A stretch of 52,168 nucleotides of DNA, from positions 1-52,168 of the forward strand of contig JAGALP010000008.1 in assembly GCA_017625155.1 (NCBI GenBank), read 5' to 3'. The notes below the pieces were generated by a model that worked only from the letters and a program-made list of their open reading frames with translations, did not search any database and was not told where the DNA came from. A program made the translations under genes and the position numbers. Positions 14,675 through 21,138 of this stretch are shown here, one piece after another; positions within the stretch are counted from its first letter, which is position 1, and each line of letters starts with the position of its first letter. The DNA is from Paludibacteraceae bacterium (GTDB lineage: Bacteria; Bacteroidota; Bacteroidia; Bacteroidales; Paludibacteraceae).

Positions 14675-15859
14675 ATGGTTACTACAGCTGGAATGTTAGA
14701 GGCGTATTTTGACTGCCGCCAAAGGAAGCGGAAAACAGCCAGCGCCATAATGTACGAAGTGGACTACGAAAGCAAGCTAATAGCGCTGCGCGATCGTATA
14801 AACGACCGTACCTACCAGCCTGGTAAATCTATCTGTTTTGTCGTAACGCGTCCGCGGTATCGAGAAGTATTTGCGGCCGCTTTTGAAGATCGCATAGTGC
14901 ACCACTGGGTAGCGCTACGTTTAGAGCCGTTATTTGAGCAAGTTTTTAGCCCGCGTACATTTAACTGCCGAAAGGGAAAAGGCCAGCTGTACGGCGTAAA
15001 AATGCTATACAACGATATAGTAATATGCAGCCAGAATTATACCCGCGACTGCTATATTATGAAACTGGATTTGCAGGGCTTTTTTATGTCAATAAACAAA
15101 GCTATGCTGGCCCGTATGTTAGACGCGTTTATACTGGAACACTACCAGGGCGACGATATAGAGGACGTACGGTATTTATGCCAGGTACTGATACTGCACA
15201 GTCCAGAACACCACTGCGAAAGGCATAGCCCTATACGATACTGGGACTATCTACCGGCTAATAAATCGCTGTTTACAAATGGCGAGGGCCTGGGCGTCGC
15301 TATCGGTAATTTGTTTGCGCAGCTTTTCGCAAATTTCCTGCTAAACGTCCTGGACTGGTTTTTACTGAAAGATTTAGGATTTACCCACGTCGGCCGATAC
15401 GTGGACGATTTCTATATTATCCACACCGACAAAGCAAAGCTGCTGGCCGCAGTGCCACGGATCCGCGAACTACTGGCGCGGTATGGCCTAAAGCTCAGCC
15501 CGACTAAATTTTATATCCAGCATTACACCAAAGGCGTAGAGTTTACCGGCAGTATCGTAAAGAAGCAGCGCGTATATACCTGCAACCGTACAGTAAAAAA
15601 TTTCGTTATGGCCGTGCGGCGCCTCAACAAAGCCGAGACCATACCGGAAGTGCAGCACGCTATCGACAGTATAAATAGTTATCTGGGCTGCCTACGCCAC
15701 GGAAACGAATATAACACCAGGCGAAAGATCCTGCGAAAGATAGAACCGCACTGCTATAAGTGGATCTACATAAAAGGACGGTACGAAAGCGTACAGCTGA
15801 TTAAAAGATATAGGCAAAGAAGTATAACCCTACAGCGTATTAGAGATGGAACCTATTAA
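14675..15859 (+). CDS. DGR reverse transcriptase
   Basis: A 394-residue group II-like retroelement reverse transcriptase of the DGR clade. It has the catalytic box YVDDFYII (Tyr-x-Asp-Asp, residues 242-245), IGNLFAQLFANF near 210-221 (the DGR variant of the motif 4 QGxxxSQ region), KLDLQGFFMSI upstream, and the thumb region GLKLSPTKFYIQHYTKGVEFTGS. No endonuclease or RNase H domain is present, as is usual. The frame is open upstream to an ATG inside the template repeat (14,558), but 14,675 gives the normal family N-terminus (MVTTAGMLEAYFDCRQRKRKT). It makes adenine-mutated cDNA from template RNA with Avd. Confidence 0.95.
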   Translation: MVTTAGMLEAYFDCRQRKRKTASAIMYEVDYESKLIALRDRINDRTYQPGKSICFVVTRPRYREVFAAAFEDRIVHHWVALRLEPLFEQVFSPRTFNCRKGKGQLYGVKMLYNDIVICSQNYTRDCYIMKLDLQGFFMSINKAMLARMLDAFILEHYQGDDIEDVRYLCQVLILHSPEHHCERHSPIRYWDYLPANKSLFTNGEGLGVAIGNLFAQLFANFLLNVLDWFLLKDLGFTHVGRYVDDFYIIHTDKAKLLAAVPRIRELLARYGLKLSPTKFYIQHYTKGVEFTGSIVKKQRVYTCNRTVKNFVMAVRRLNKAETIPEVQHAIDSINSYLGCLRHGNEYNTRRKILRKIEPHCYKWIYIKGRYESVQLIKRYRQRSITLQRIRDGTY

Positions 15860-15995
15860 CCCACCGAAGCCGGTAGCTGTGCTGCCACTGCCGGAGTTAG
15901 ACGTAGAATTAGTGCAGGCGCTGGCCAAACACTGGCTGGTAACTGTGGAGCAGCAAAATAACGAAGTGCTAATAAAGTTATACCCTATGGCCTAA
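15846..15995 (+). CDS. Small protein between RT and lysis genes
   Basis: A 49-residue frame overlapping the end of the RT gene by 14 bp and abutting the next start codon with no gap. It is Pro-rich at the N-terminus (MEPINPPKPVAVLPLPELD) with a short amphipathic helix (VQALAKHWLVTVEQQNNEVL). The exact fit between neighbours supports a translated gene coupled to the lysis cassette. Function unknown. Confidence 0.6.
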   Translation: MEPINPPKPVAVLPLPELDVELVQALAKHWLVTVEQQNNEVLIKLYPMA

Positions 15996-16331
15996 ATGAA
16001 AGAAGTATTACTAACGGCTGCCAGCATATTAGGAACGCTGGGCGGCTGGGAAATGATTAAGTATTTAATAAACCGAAAGACGAACACCCGAAAAGCAGAA
16101 GCCGAAGCAGACAGCAGCGAGTTTAGCGTATTGCGTGATACTGTTATATTCCTGGAAGAACAGCTAAAGCAGAAAGAAGAACGATTTGCCGAGCAGACGA
16201 ATTTAGTACGAAAGCTAACTAATGAAAATTTGGAGCTGACGCGCGAAAATTCTATGCTGAAAACTGAAAGAGCGCTAAAGCTGTGCGAGCGCAGGAACTG
16301 TGCACAGCGCCAACCTCAAAGCGGATATTAG
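15996..16331 (+). CDS. Holin-like protein: membrane segment plus coiled coil
   Basis: A 111-residue protein. A hydrophobic N-terminal segment (VLLTAASILGTLGGWEMIKYLI) is followed by a basic stretch and a heptad-rich coiled coil from about residue 45 to 95 (LEEQLKQKEERFAEQTNLVRKL). It lies immediately upstream of the amidase, a usual place for a holin or membrane accessory of lysis. Similar single-span coiled-coil proteins precede amidases in Bacteroidales phages. The predicted role is inner-membrane permeabilisation or timing, unproven because single-span holins are hard to recognise. Confidence 0.65.
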   Translation: MKEVLLTAASILGTLGGWEMIKYLINRKTNTRKAEAEADSSEFSVLRDTVIFLEEQLKQKEERFAEQTNLVRKLTNENLELTRENSMLKTERALKLCERRNCAQRQPQSGY

Positions 16332-16332
16332 T

Positions 16333-16734
16333 ATGCGAAAGATAACGAAGATTATAGTACACTGTAGCGCGACCCCAGAGGGCCGCGACTACACAGTGGC
16401 CGATATAGACCGCTGGCACAAGCAGCGCGGCTGGAAAGGTATAGGCTACCACTACGTAGTATATCGGGACGGCAGCGTACACACTGGCCGAGACGTGGCA
16501 GCTATCGGCGCACACTGCACCGGCCAGAACGCAAACAGTATAGGTATCTGCTATATAGGCGGCTGCGCTGCTGATGGCAAGACACCAAAGGACACCAGGA
16601 CACCGGCACAACGCGAAGCACTGCGCGACCTGGTAGAGTTATTAAAAACCGAATACCCTAACGCGACGATACACGGCCACCGAGAATTTGCAAACAAGGC
16701 GTGCCCGTGCTTCGACGTAAATACAGATCTGTAG
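16333..16734 (+). CDS. N-acetylmuramoyl-L-alanine amidase (endolysin)
   Basis: A 133-residue type 2 amidase, like T7 lysozyme, that cuts the bond between MurNAc and L-Ala in peptidoglycan. Expected zinc ligands are visible: His10 in IIVHCSAT, a His in IHGHREF near 114-116, and Cys near 124 in KACPCFDV. GYHYVVYRDGSVHTGRD is the usual core. I chose the ATG at 16,333, one base after the preceding stop; an upstream ATG (16,300) would overlap the previous gene and add an unrelated lead. There is no signal peptide, so export should need the holin. It is compact, as phage amidases of this family are. Confidence 0.93.
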   Translation: MRKITKIIVHCSATPEGRDYTVADIDRWHKQRGWKGIGYHYVVYRDGSVHTGRDVAAIGAHCTGQNANSIGICYIGGCAADGKTPKDTRTPAQREALRDLVELLKTEYPNATIHGHREFANKACPCFDVNTDL

Positions 16735-16735
16735 T

Positions 16736-17176
16736 ATGAAACATTTGTTAATTATCGTTTCAGCGTTAATACTGGCCAGCTGCGCCAGTATGCGCCACGC
16801 GTCCACCCACCAGGTAGACCGCGACAGTACCTACCTAAGCACACGCCAGCTGGATAGCCTATATAGGGCATTTTGGCAGCGTGATAGCGTTTATAGACGC
16901 GACAGTATACACGAATACCATAAGGGCGACACAGTTATTAAATACGTCGAAAAAGAGGTATACAAGTGGCGCACCAGGACGGACACTATATACCGCGATC
17001 GCTGGCGCGTCGATACTATGTACGTCGAGCGCGTGGATAGTGTTACTGTAGAGAAACCCGTATATATCGAAAAGCAGATAAAGTGGTATAACCAGGGCTT
17101 TATATGGCTGGGCCGCTTATGCTGCATAGCGTTAATACTTTGGGCGCTATTTCTATACCTAAAGCGAAAATTTTAG
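16736..17176 (+). CDS. Lipoprotein with C-terminal membrane anchor, unimolecular-spanin-like
   Basis: A 146-residue protein. A lipoprotein signal with lipobox ILASC (Cys16) would anchor the N-terminus in the outer membrane. The centre is strongly charged and Tyr/Arg/Asp-rich with repeated short motifs (RDSVYRRDS, RTDTIYRDRWRVDTMYVERVDS). The C-terminus has a single transmembrane stretch (LCCIALILWALFLYL, about 126-141) and a basic tail. An outer-membrane lipid anchor joined to an inner-membrane segment is the design of a u-spanin, which fuses the two membranes in the last step of lysis. It follows the amidase by one base, completing a holin-endolysin-spanin cassette. Confidence 0.8.
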   Translation: MKHLLIIVSALILASCASMRHASTHQVDRDSTYLSTRQLDSLYRAFWQRDSVYRRDSIHEYHKGDTVIKYVEKEVYKWRTRTDTIYRDRWRVDTMYVERVDSVTVEKPVYIEKQIKWYNQGFIWLGRLCCIALILWALFLYLKRKF

Positions 17177-17210
17177 CATTTCTGTAAAGTGTTATTACGG
17201 CAGCCGTGCA

Positions 17211-17240
17211 AGCCCGCGAGGGTAAGCGCGGCTATTTTTC
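17211..17240. terminator. Bidirectional terminator between the two elements
   Basis: AGCCCGCG (17,211-17,218) and CGCGGCT (17,227-17,233) form a GC stem with one bulge, followed on the + strand by ATTTTTC. On the - strand it overlaps the last codons of the convergent integrase gene. It would end both the element A lysis operon and the element B integrase transcript. The junction of the elements probably lies near here, but I see no clear att core in 17,177-17,231. Confidence 0.5.
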
Positions 17241-18380
17241 TGCCAGGTAGTCCAGCACCTGCCTATTAGCTACGTCGATTTTATCCAGGCTGTATTTAAT
17301 GTATACGCCGGTAACAGTGCTGCCGTGCTTATGGCCCAGGGCTTCGCTTATGGTATCTTTTGGTATATCAAGATCCACGGCGTAATTAGCCCAGCTGTAA
17401 CGCGCCCAGTACCACGTTAGGCCCGTTTCCAGTTTACCCAGCAGCTCGTTACAGCTTTGGCGAAACTGCGTACCCTTTTCGGCAAAGCTCAGCAGATGGT
17501 TTTTGCCTGGGTATTTGTCTATAATGGCCTGCGCTTCCGGCTCTATCTTTATGCTGTAATTTTTGCCCGTTTTAGCGCGTTTATAGTTTAGACGACCATT
17601 TACTATACAGTCTTTAGGTAAGGCCAGCAGATCGGCCATATTTATACCAATTAGGTAGAAAGACAGCATAAATGCGTCCTTAAATCTGGCTGTTTTTCCT
17701 TTTACCTCAGTATCGCGGATCCTGCGCAGCGTCTCTACCGGCAAATTACGCATAGGCGTATCGGCTTCGGCCCTGCTGTTTACTTTCGTATAGGCTTTAT
17801 TTACTACCACGCCGTCGTCCTCAGCGTATTTTATTACCGTCTTAATTACTTTTAAGTATTTGGCCACTGTGTTACGTTTTAGGCCGTCGCTTTCCAGCTT
17901 ATTTACGAAAGCCTCAAACCAGGCATACGACATATCGCTAAAGCGTACGTTATCGACGTCGCAGTAACCGGCCAGACGGTTTTTGGTAGTGATGTACGAT
18001 ACCCTGGTATGATCTGTTTTTAGGGCGCCTACTTTGTCTATATAATCGCCCAGCGTAGGGACGCCGATAGTGGGCGCAGTTAGCGTTAGATCGGTAAGCA
18101 TTTGGCGCAGCTGGGCTTTGCTGTATGTATCATACTGGCCCGTTTCGCGTAATTCCATTAACCGGTTAGTAACACGAAGCAGCGACGTACTTAATATATT
18201 ATTTATCGTACGTGCCTGGCGACCGGTACAGATTTGCAGGCGCGCGTCCCAGTCTTTGGCTTCCAGGTATATACCGGTAGACAAATATAGGTTAGTGCCG
18301 TAACCTACTTTAATCTGGACTGGGTACGTGCCGTCTTTGAGGGCACGGCGCGTATCGAGGCGTAAAGCTGATCTACTCAT
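17232..18380 (-). CDS. int: Tyrosine recombinase of element B, atypical catalytic residues
   Basis: A 382-residue integrase with an N-terminal arm-binding domain (RRALKDGTYPVQIKVGYGTNLYLSTGIYL), core-binding domain and catalytic domain. The first Arg of the RHRY set is replaced: the motif reads FYLIGINMADLLAL where GxRxSDL is usual. The second motif reads WYWARYSWANYA, keeping Arg but not the preceding His. LGHKHGSTVTGVYIKY keeps His and the Tyr nucleophile. This pattern is common in a Bacteroidota integrase subgroup; IntDOT likewise lacks the first Arg, so activity is still expected. The gene converges on the element A lysis genes. Confidence 0.93.
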   Translation of the reverse strand: MSRSALRLDTRRALKDGTYPVQIKVGYGTNLYLSTGIYLEAKDWDARLQICTGRQARTINNILSTSLLRVTNRLMELRETGQYDTYSKAQLRQMLTDLTLTAPTIGVPTLGDYIDKVGALKTDHTRVSYITTKNRLAGYCDVDNVRFSDMSYAWFEAFVNKLESDGLKRNTVAKYLKVIKTVIKYAEDDGVVVNKAYTKVNSRAEADTPMRNLPVETLRRIRDTEVKGKTARFKDAFMLSFYLIGINMADLLALPKDCIVNGRLNYKRAKTGKNYSIKIEPEAQAIIDKYPGKNHLLSFAEKGTQFRQSCNELLGKLETGLTWYWARYSWANYAVDLDIPKDTISEALGHKHGSTVTGVYIKYSLDKIDVANRQVLDYLAEK

Positions 18381-18637
18381 TTGCTGAAAATTTGCTGAAT
18401 AATGTACCGTAATAAACCATAAACTACCATAAAACGCAGTATTTTTACCGATTTTAGCTGGCGAAACGCCTAAATAATAGCTTTTATAATTTTTGTAATA
18501 TGCTGATATTTAGCACCATAACTGCCGTAACCGACCGAAATACAGCACGTCCCCACAGGTATTGTTGGTTTATTACAAGCCATTGAGTTATAAGTATTTA
18601 TAAGTTATTAAAATCTATTTGCTGAAAATTTACTGTT
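18380..18637. other. Repeat-bearing noncoding region beside int, candidate arm-site/attP region
   Basis: There is no gene between int and the lipoprotein. TTTGCTGAA occurs at 18,380-18,388, 18,391-18,399 and 18,618-18,626, the last followed by a degenerate copy TTTACTGTT at 18,629. Copies in each pair are 11 bp apart. ACCATAAA is repeated at 18,416 and 18,426, 10 bp apart. Helically phased short repeats in two clusters next to an integrase are typical of arm-type binding sites. The core crossover sequence is not identifiable from one window. Confidence 0.45.
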
Positions 18638-19019
18638 TTGTAAAGACTACGCCCGAAATTTCCAAAGCCAGCATAGAACCAGTAGGCAGCTGGCCGTCGT
18701 CGTATTTTTCGGATCGCAGTACACCCGATACGTCGGCTGTAAAACTTTCGACGCCGGTAAACCTGGCACGTATTATAAAATCGTCTACCTGGTAGGTATA
18801 ATTAGGATAGCTGCCGGTTACGTTAATAGTGCCCCAGTGCCCTAATAGATCGCCGCGAGTATAGACAGTTAGGCCGGTGCATTTTTCATTATCGAGCACC
18901 AGGCTAATATCTACGTCCAGAAGATCTGCGACGTATTGCCCGCTATCCGGTATTACGTCGTCCTTTGAACACGACACCAGACACAGAACCGCTACTAACA
19001 AAGCTGCTAACTTTTTCAT
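18630..19019 (-). CDS. Small lipoprotein in the lysogeny module
   Basis: A 129-residue protein with a clear lipoprotein signal (hydrophobic core, lipobox LVSC, Cys17). The mature part is a small beta-rich domain (VDISLVLDNEKCTGLTVYTRGDLLGHWGTINVTG). It overlaps the repressor gene by 4 bp and should be made in the lysogen together with repressor and integrase. Envelope lipoproteins in this position often cause superinfection exclusion or alter the host surface. That role is inferred from position; the fold resembles small Bacteroidales lipoproteins of unknown function. Confidence 0.8.
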   Translation of the reverse strand: MKKLAALLVAVLCLVSCSKDDVIPDSGQYVADLLDVDISLVLDNEKCTGLTVYTRGDLLGHWGTINVTGSYPNYTYQVDDFIIRARFTGVESFTADVSGVLRSEKYDDGQLPTGSMLALEISGVVFTKQ

Positions 19020-19408
19020 TTGCCTATAATCTTTAATAGTGCGTCTATTTGCCTATCCTTTTCGGCCAGTAGATCCCGTACGAAAGCCTCAGTAAGTACG
19101 CCGGCCTGCTGGCCGATTATCGTAGCATTACGGCCGGTTACATTATTAGCACCGGTTACACTGGTGCCAGCCGTTACGTACATATCACCGGATCCACGCA
19201 GCAGCCAATCTGCCGACACGTCGGGGCACGCTTCCAGGATCCGCAGCAAAGTATCTAAAGAGATACCGGCGCCGTGGCTCAGCTGGCGGTTTAGCCGTTT
19301 TTGGGCGGGCGTATCGCCAGCGGCTAACCCGTTTTCGGTAAAATTCTTTTCTTTTTGCAGCTGCTTTATACGATCGCGCACTGCATTTTCCAAATTTTCA
19401 TAGTCCAT
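19016..19408 (-). CDS. CI-like repressor of element B
   Basis: A 130-residue transcription regulator. The N-terminal 65 residues form an XRE-type helix-turn-helix (RIKQLQKEKNFTENGLAAG, ISLDTLLRILEACPDVSADWLLRG), the usual form of Bacteroidales phage repressors. After a Thr/Gly/Asn-rich linker, the C-terminus FVRDLLAEKDRQIDALLKII is a probable oligomerisation helix. There is no peptidase domain, so induction cannot rely on LexA-like self-cleavage and may depend on an anti-repressor. The element A protein at 2271 carries the same C-terminal helix. The gene faces away from the lytic operon, with candidate operators upstream. Confidence 0.88.
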   Translation of the reverse strand: MDYENLENAVRDRIKQLQKEKNFTENGLAAGDTPAQKRLNRQLSHGAGISLDTLLRILEACPDVSADWLLRGSGDMYVTAGTSVTGANNVTGRNATIIGQQAGVLTEAFVRDLLAEKDRQIDALLKIIGK

Positions 19409-19473
19409 ACGTAGACTTTTTTAGGGTTTATAATGCCGTTTTTAGACCCTTATAGGGCCGTTTTGCAAAAATT

Positions 19474-19538
19474 TTACCCGATTTCGAGTAATTTTTTGCG
19501 AAAATGTTTGGTAGTTTACCCGATTTCGTCTACATTTG
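19474..19538 (+). promoter_or_regulatory. Early lytic promoter with two operators
   Basis: TTTG (19,507-19,510), a 20-bp spacer and TACATTTG (19,531-19,538) match the Bacteroidota consensus exactly. The 14-mer TTTACCCGATTTCG occurs at 19,473-19,486 and 19,515-19,528, 42 bp apart (four helical turns). The first lies in an 18-bp dyad TTAC-N-CGA-NN-TCG-N-GTAA (19,474-19,491). The second falls between the -33 and -7 elements, where bound repressor would block polymerase. A weaker reverse-strand -7 (TACCTTTG, 19,633-19,626) may serve the repressor. Confidence 0.75.
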
Positions 19539-19661
19539 CACCAACCAACGAACAAACCAACGAAAACGGGCAATAGAAAAGCTGCCGACCTTATAGCCGG
19601 TATTACATATCTAAAACTCCACCCGCAAAGGTAGACAGTTTTTTCTATTGCACCAACAAAC
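19538..19661 (+). promoter_or_regulatory. Structured early leader with CCAAC/CGAAC repeats
   Basis: An 11-bp perfect inverted repeat GCAATAGAAAA (19,570-19,580) / TTTTCTATTGC (19,641-19,651) would pair across 60 nt of the early leader RNA. It is flanked by repeats GCACCAACCAACGAACAAACC and GCACCAACAAACC. The 18-mer AACCAACGAACAAACCAA at 19,543-19,560 is repeated exactly in the element A origin region (5795-5812). A terminator-like T6 overlaps the right arm, so antitermination or leader control is possible. Confidence 0.45.
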
Positions 19662-19691
19662 CAACCAAAAAAGTAAAGGTTTAACCCAAAA

Positions 19692-19907
19692 ATGGTGCGT
19701 ATGACACAGAAAATTACAGAAAAAGTTACCCGCGAGCGTCTGCGAAGTATGAAAAATGGCGAGACGCTGACCGTACAGTGCGTCGATGGCTACGACCTGG
19801 CGAGCCAGAAAAATACAGCCTATGCGATGGCTAAGTTAGAAAACTGCCGCTTTAGCTGCACAGCTGACGGCCTAACCCTAACAGTAACCCGCTATGACGC
19901 CGAGTAA
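19692..19907 (+). CDS. Small early protein
   Basis: A 71-residue protein, the first gene of the lytic operon, with a helical basic N-terminus (ITEKVTRERLRSMKNGETLTV) and a C-terminal beta stretch (CRFSCTADGLTLTVTRYDAE). The ATG at 19,701 is an alternative start. Function unknown; a Cro-like role is possible by position only. The gene overlaps the next by 14 bp, so the two are probably translationally coupled. Confidence 0.7.
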   Translation: MVRMTQKITEKVTRERLRSMKNGETLTVQCVDGYDLASQKNTAYAMAKLENCRFSCTADGLTLTVTRYDAE

Positions 19908-20094
19908 ACCAGTATGCGATCCGGATAGACGATACAGCCAAAAAGAGGCTGCACAGATCCTGGCAGTAGAACGCCACACGATACGGCGCTACGAGTTAGC
20001 CGGCTGTATACGCTTCCAGATCCGCAAAGCTGGGCGACAAAAATTTACGACTGGCCAGCAGATTATCAAATGCTGGGAAGCCGTCTACCTATAA
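19894..20094 (+). CDS. Excisionase-like HTH protein
   Basis: A 66-residue single-domain winged-helix protein (RRYSQKEAAQILAVERHTIRRYELAGCI, then the wing RFQIRKAGRQKFTTGQQIIKCWE). The size and motif fit HTH_17/excisionase or a small early regulator. As the second gene downstream of the early promoter, it could bias the element B integrase towards excision. It differs in sequence from the element A AlpA-like protein. Confidence 0.75.
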   Translation: MTPSKPVCDPDRRYSQKEAAQILAVERHTIRRYELAGCIRFQIRKAGRQKFTTGQQIIKCWEAVYL

Positions 20095-20120
20095 AATCCA
20101 ATTTTCAAAATATCAAAATT

Positions 20121-20384
20121 ATGAGTTTTCAACCTATCCAATTAAAGCAGGCGCCGCAGGACTTTGTACCGAACTGCGACACACACCACGACGAAGTAGG
20201 TAACGTAATGCGCCAATGGTTTAAGGGCGGCCGCGTCCGCTTCAATTACTACAAAAGTACCGGTTTGGCCGAAGCGCTGGTAGATAACCGCGTAGTAGGA
20301 ACCTGGACTAACGTAACAGTAGGTATGTGGGGTAATATCCTTTTCACACTGCAAACAGAGTTTAACCACTTAATAGAACAGTAA
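20121..20384 (+). CDS. Hypothetical early protein
   Basis: An 87-residue soluble protein of unknown function. The ATG at 20,121 is preferred because it follows an A-rich leader (AATATCAAAATT), whereas the upstream ATG (20,070) overlaps the previous gene and reads poorly. Aromatic and His residues are frequent (FVPNCDTHHDEVGNVMRQWF). Confidence 0.65.
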   Translation: MSFQPIQLKQAPQDFVPNCDTHHDEVGNVMRQWFKGGRVRFNYYKSTGLAEALVDNRVVGTWTNVTVGMWGNILFTLQTEFNHLIEQ

Positions 20385-20388
20385 CACT

Positions 20389-20625
20389 ATGAAAGCAATT
20401 TTTACAAACTACCGCTACTACGTACTGGCCATTTTAGTAATGGCAGTTATCGTGCTAATCTTTTACGACATAGACGACACGCTGCCGCGTTATCTATGGC
20501 TATACTGCCTGGTTACTACCAAGCTGTTAGGTATCGTCCTGGCCTGGATCGTAGCTAAGCTGACAAAACGCTGGGAGCGTATGGGAACAGTACCCGAACT
20601 AAGTAACGCCAAAAAGAACTATTAA
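20389..20625 (+). CDS. Small membrane protein, two transmembrane segments
   Basis: A 78-residue protein with two hydrophobic spans (about 10-25, YVLAILVMAVIVLIFY; about 35-60, YLWLYCLVTTKLLGIVLAWIVAKL) and a charged C-terminus. It sits 4 bp after the preceding gene in the early operon. Early membrane proteins can mediate superinfection exclusion or host takeover; no specific motif supports a choice. Confidence 0.7.
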   Translation: MKAIFTNYRYYVLAILVMAVIVLIFYDIDDTLPRYLWLYCLVTTKLLGIVLAWIVAKLTKRWERMGTVPELSNAKKNY

Positions 20626-20637
20626 CACTTTACAGTT

Positions 20638-21135
20638 ATGCAACCTATTCAAATTAACGTCCAGGTAACTATCGGCGTAAGCCAAGAGCTAAACGCGCTT
20701 TTGCTGCCGATGGTTAGAAACCTGCAAGCTGCGCCAGCGGTAGCCGCCGAGCCAGCCAAAAAACCGGTAACGGTAGAACCGCAGCCGGCAGTAGAGAACA
20801 AACCCGCCGAGGATCCCGCGCCAGTTGAGGCAGCACCGGCAGAACCCGCCGCCGAAGCACCCGAAAAAGAGTACACCGAGGTAGACGTACGCGCTGCTAT
20901 GGACGCCGCACGTAAACGTATCGAGGGCGAGAACTACAAAGAAAAGCCGGACAGCGAGGGTTACAAGAAGTGGCACCGCGTATTAACAGTCTGGTTTAAG
21001 AATGCCGCCGCTATGTTTGGCGCCGAGAAACCCAGCGCACTACCAGACAGCGAAAGCCGCTACAAGTTTATCCGCTGCTGCGAGGCAGTATTTGTAAATG
21101 ACGCTGGCGAGTTAGACAGCGATTGCCCGTTTTAG
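20638..21135 (+). CDS. Hypothetical protein with Ala/Pro linker and SSB-like C-terminal tip
   Basis: A 165-residue protein. Residues 1-30 are a short domain (IQINVQVTIGVSQELNALLLPMV) and 32-78 an Ala/Pro/Glu linker. Residues 80-160 form a helical domain with conserved Trp/Lys (YKKWHRVLTVWFKNAAAMF). The extreme C-terminus is GELDSDCPF, close to the acidic Asp-x-Pro-Phe tip through which bacterial SSB recruits replication and repair enzymes. It lies one gene before the DUF2800 nuclease and three before the DUF2815 protein, so a replication-recruiting role is a reasonable guess. Confidence 0.7.
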   Translation: MQPIQINVQVTIGVSQELNALLLPMVRNLQAAPAVAAEPAKKPVTVEPQPAVENKPAEDPAPVEAAPAEPAAEAPEKEYTEVDVRAAMDAARKRIEGENYKEKPDSEGYKKWHRVLTVWFKNAAAMFGAEKPSALPDSESRYKFIRCCEAVFVNDAGELDSDCPF

Positions 21136-21138
21136 CCT

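Larger units (their letters stand above)
100..17210. mobile_element. Element A: putative phage satellite (about 17 kb)
   Basis: The block starts with an integrase and ends with a lysis cassette directly before the lysogeny module of a second phage. It carries its own integrase, AlpA-like protein, VapE primase/helicase, iteron origin, cos-like site, prohead protease, tail-tip protein, tail fibre, DGR and lysis genes. It has no terminase, portal, major capsid, connector, tail tube or tape measure gene, so it cannot form a particle alone. Those genes are all present in the adjacent element B in the same relative order. Boundaries are approximate: I found no convincing direct repeat marking att sites. 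Alternatives are a reduced, defective prophage or a satellite. Intact frames and clean gene junctions favour a maintained element. Confidence 0.7.

Noticed and set aside
1-17210. Element A as an integrative conjugative element or simple transposon.
   Set aside because: No relaxase, coupling protein, transfer genes or transposase are present. The content is phage replication, tail, lysis and packaging signals.
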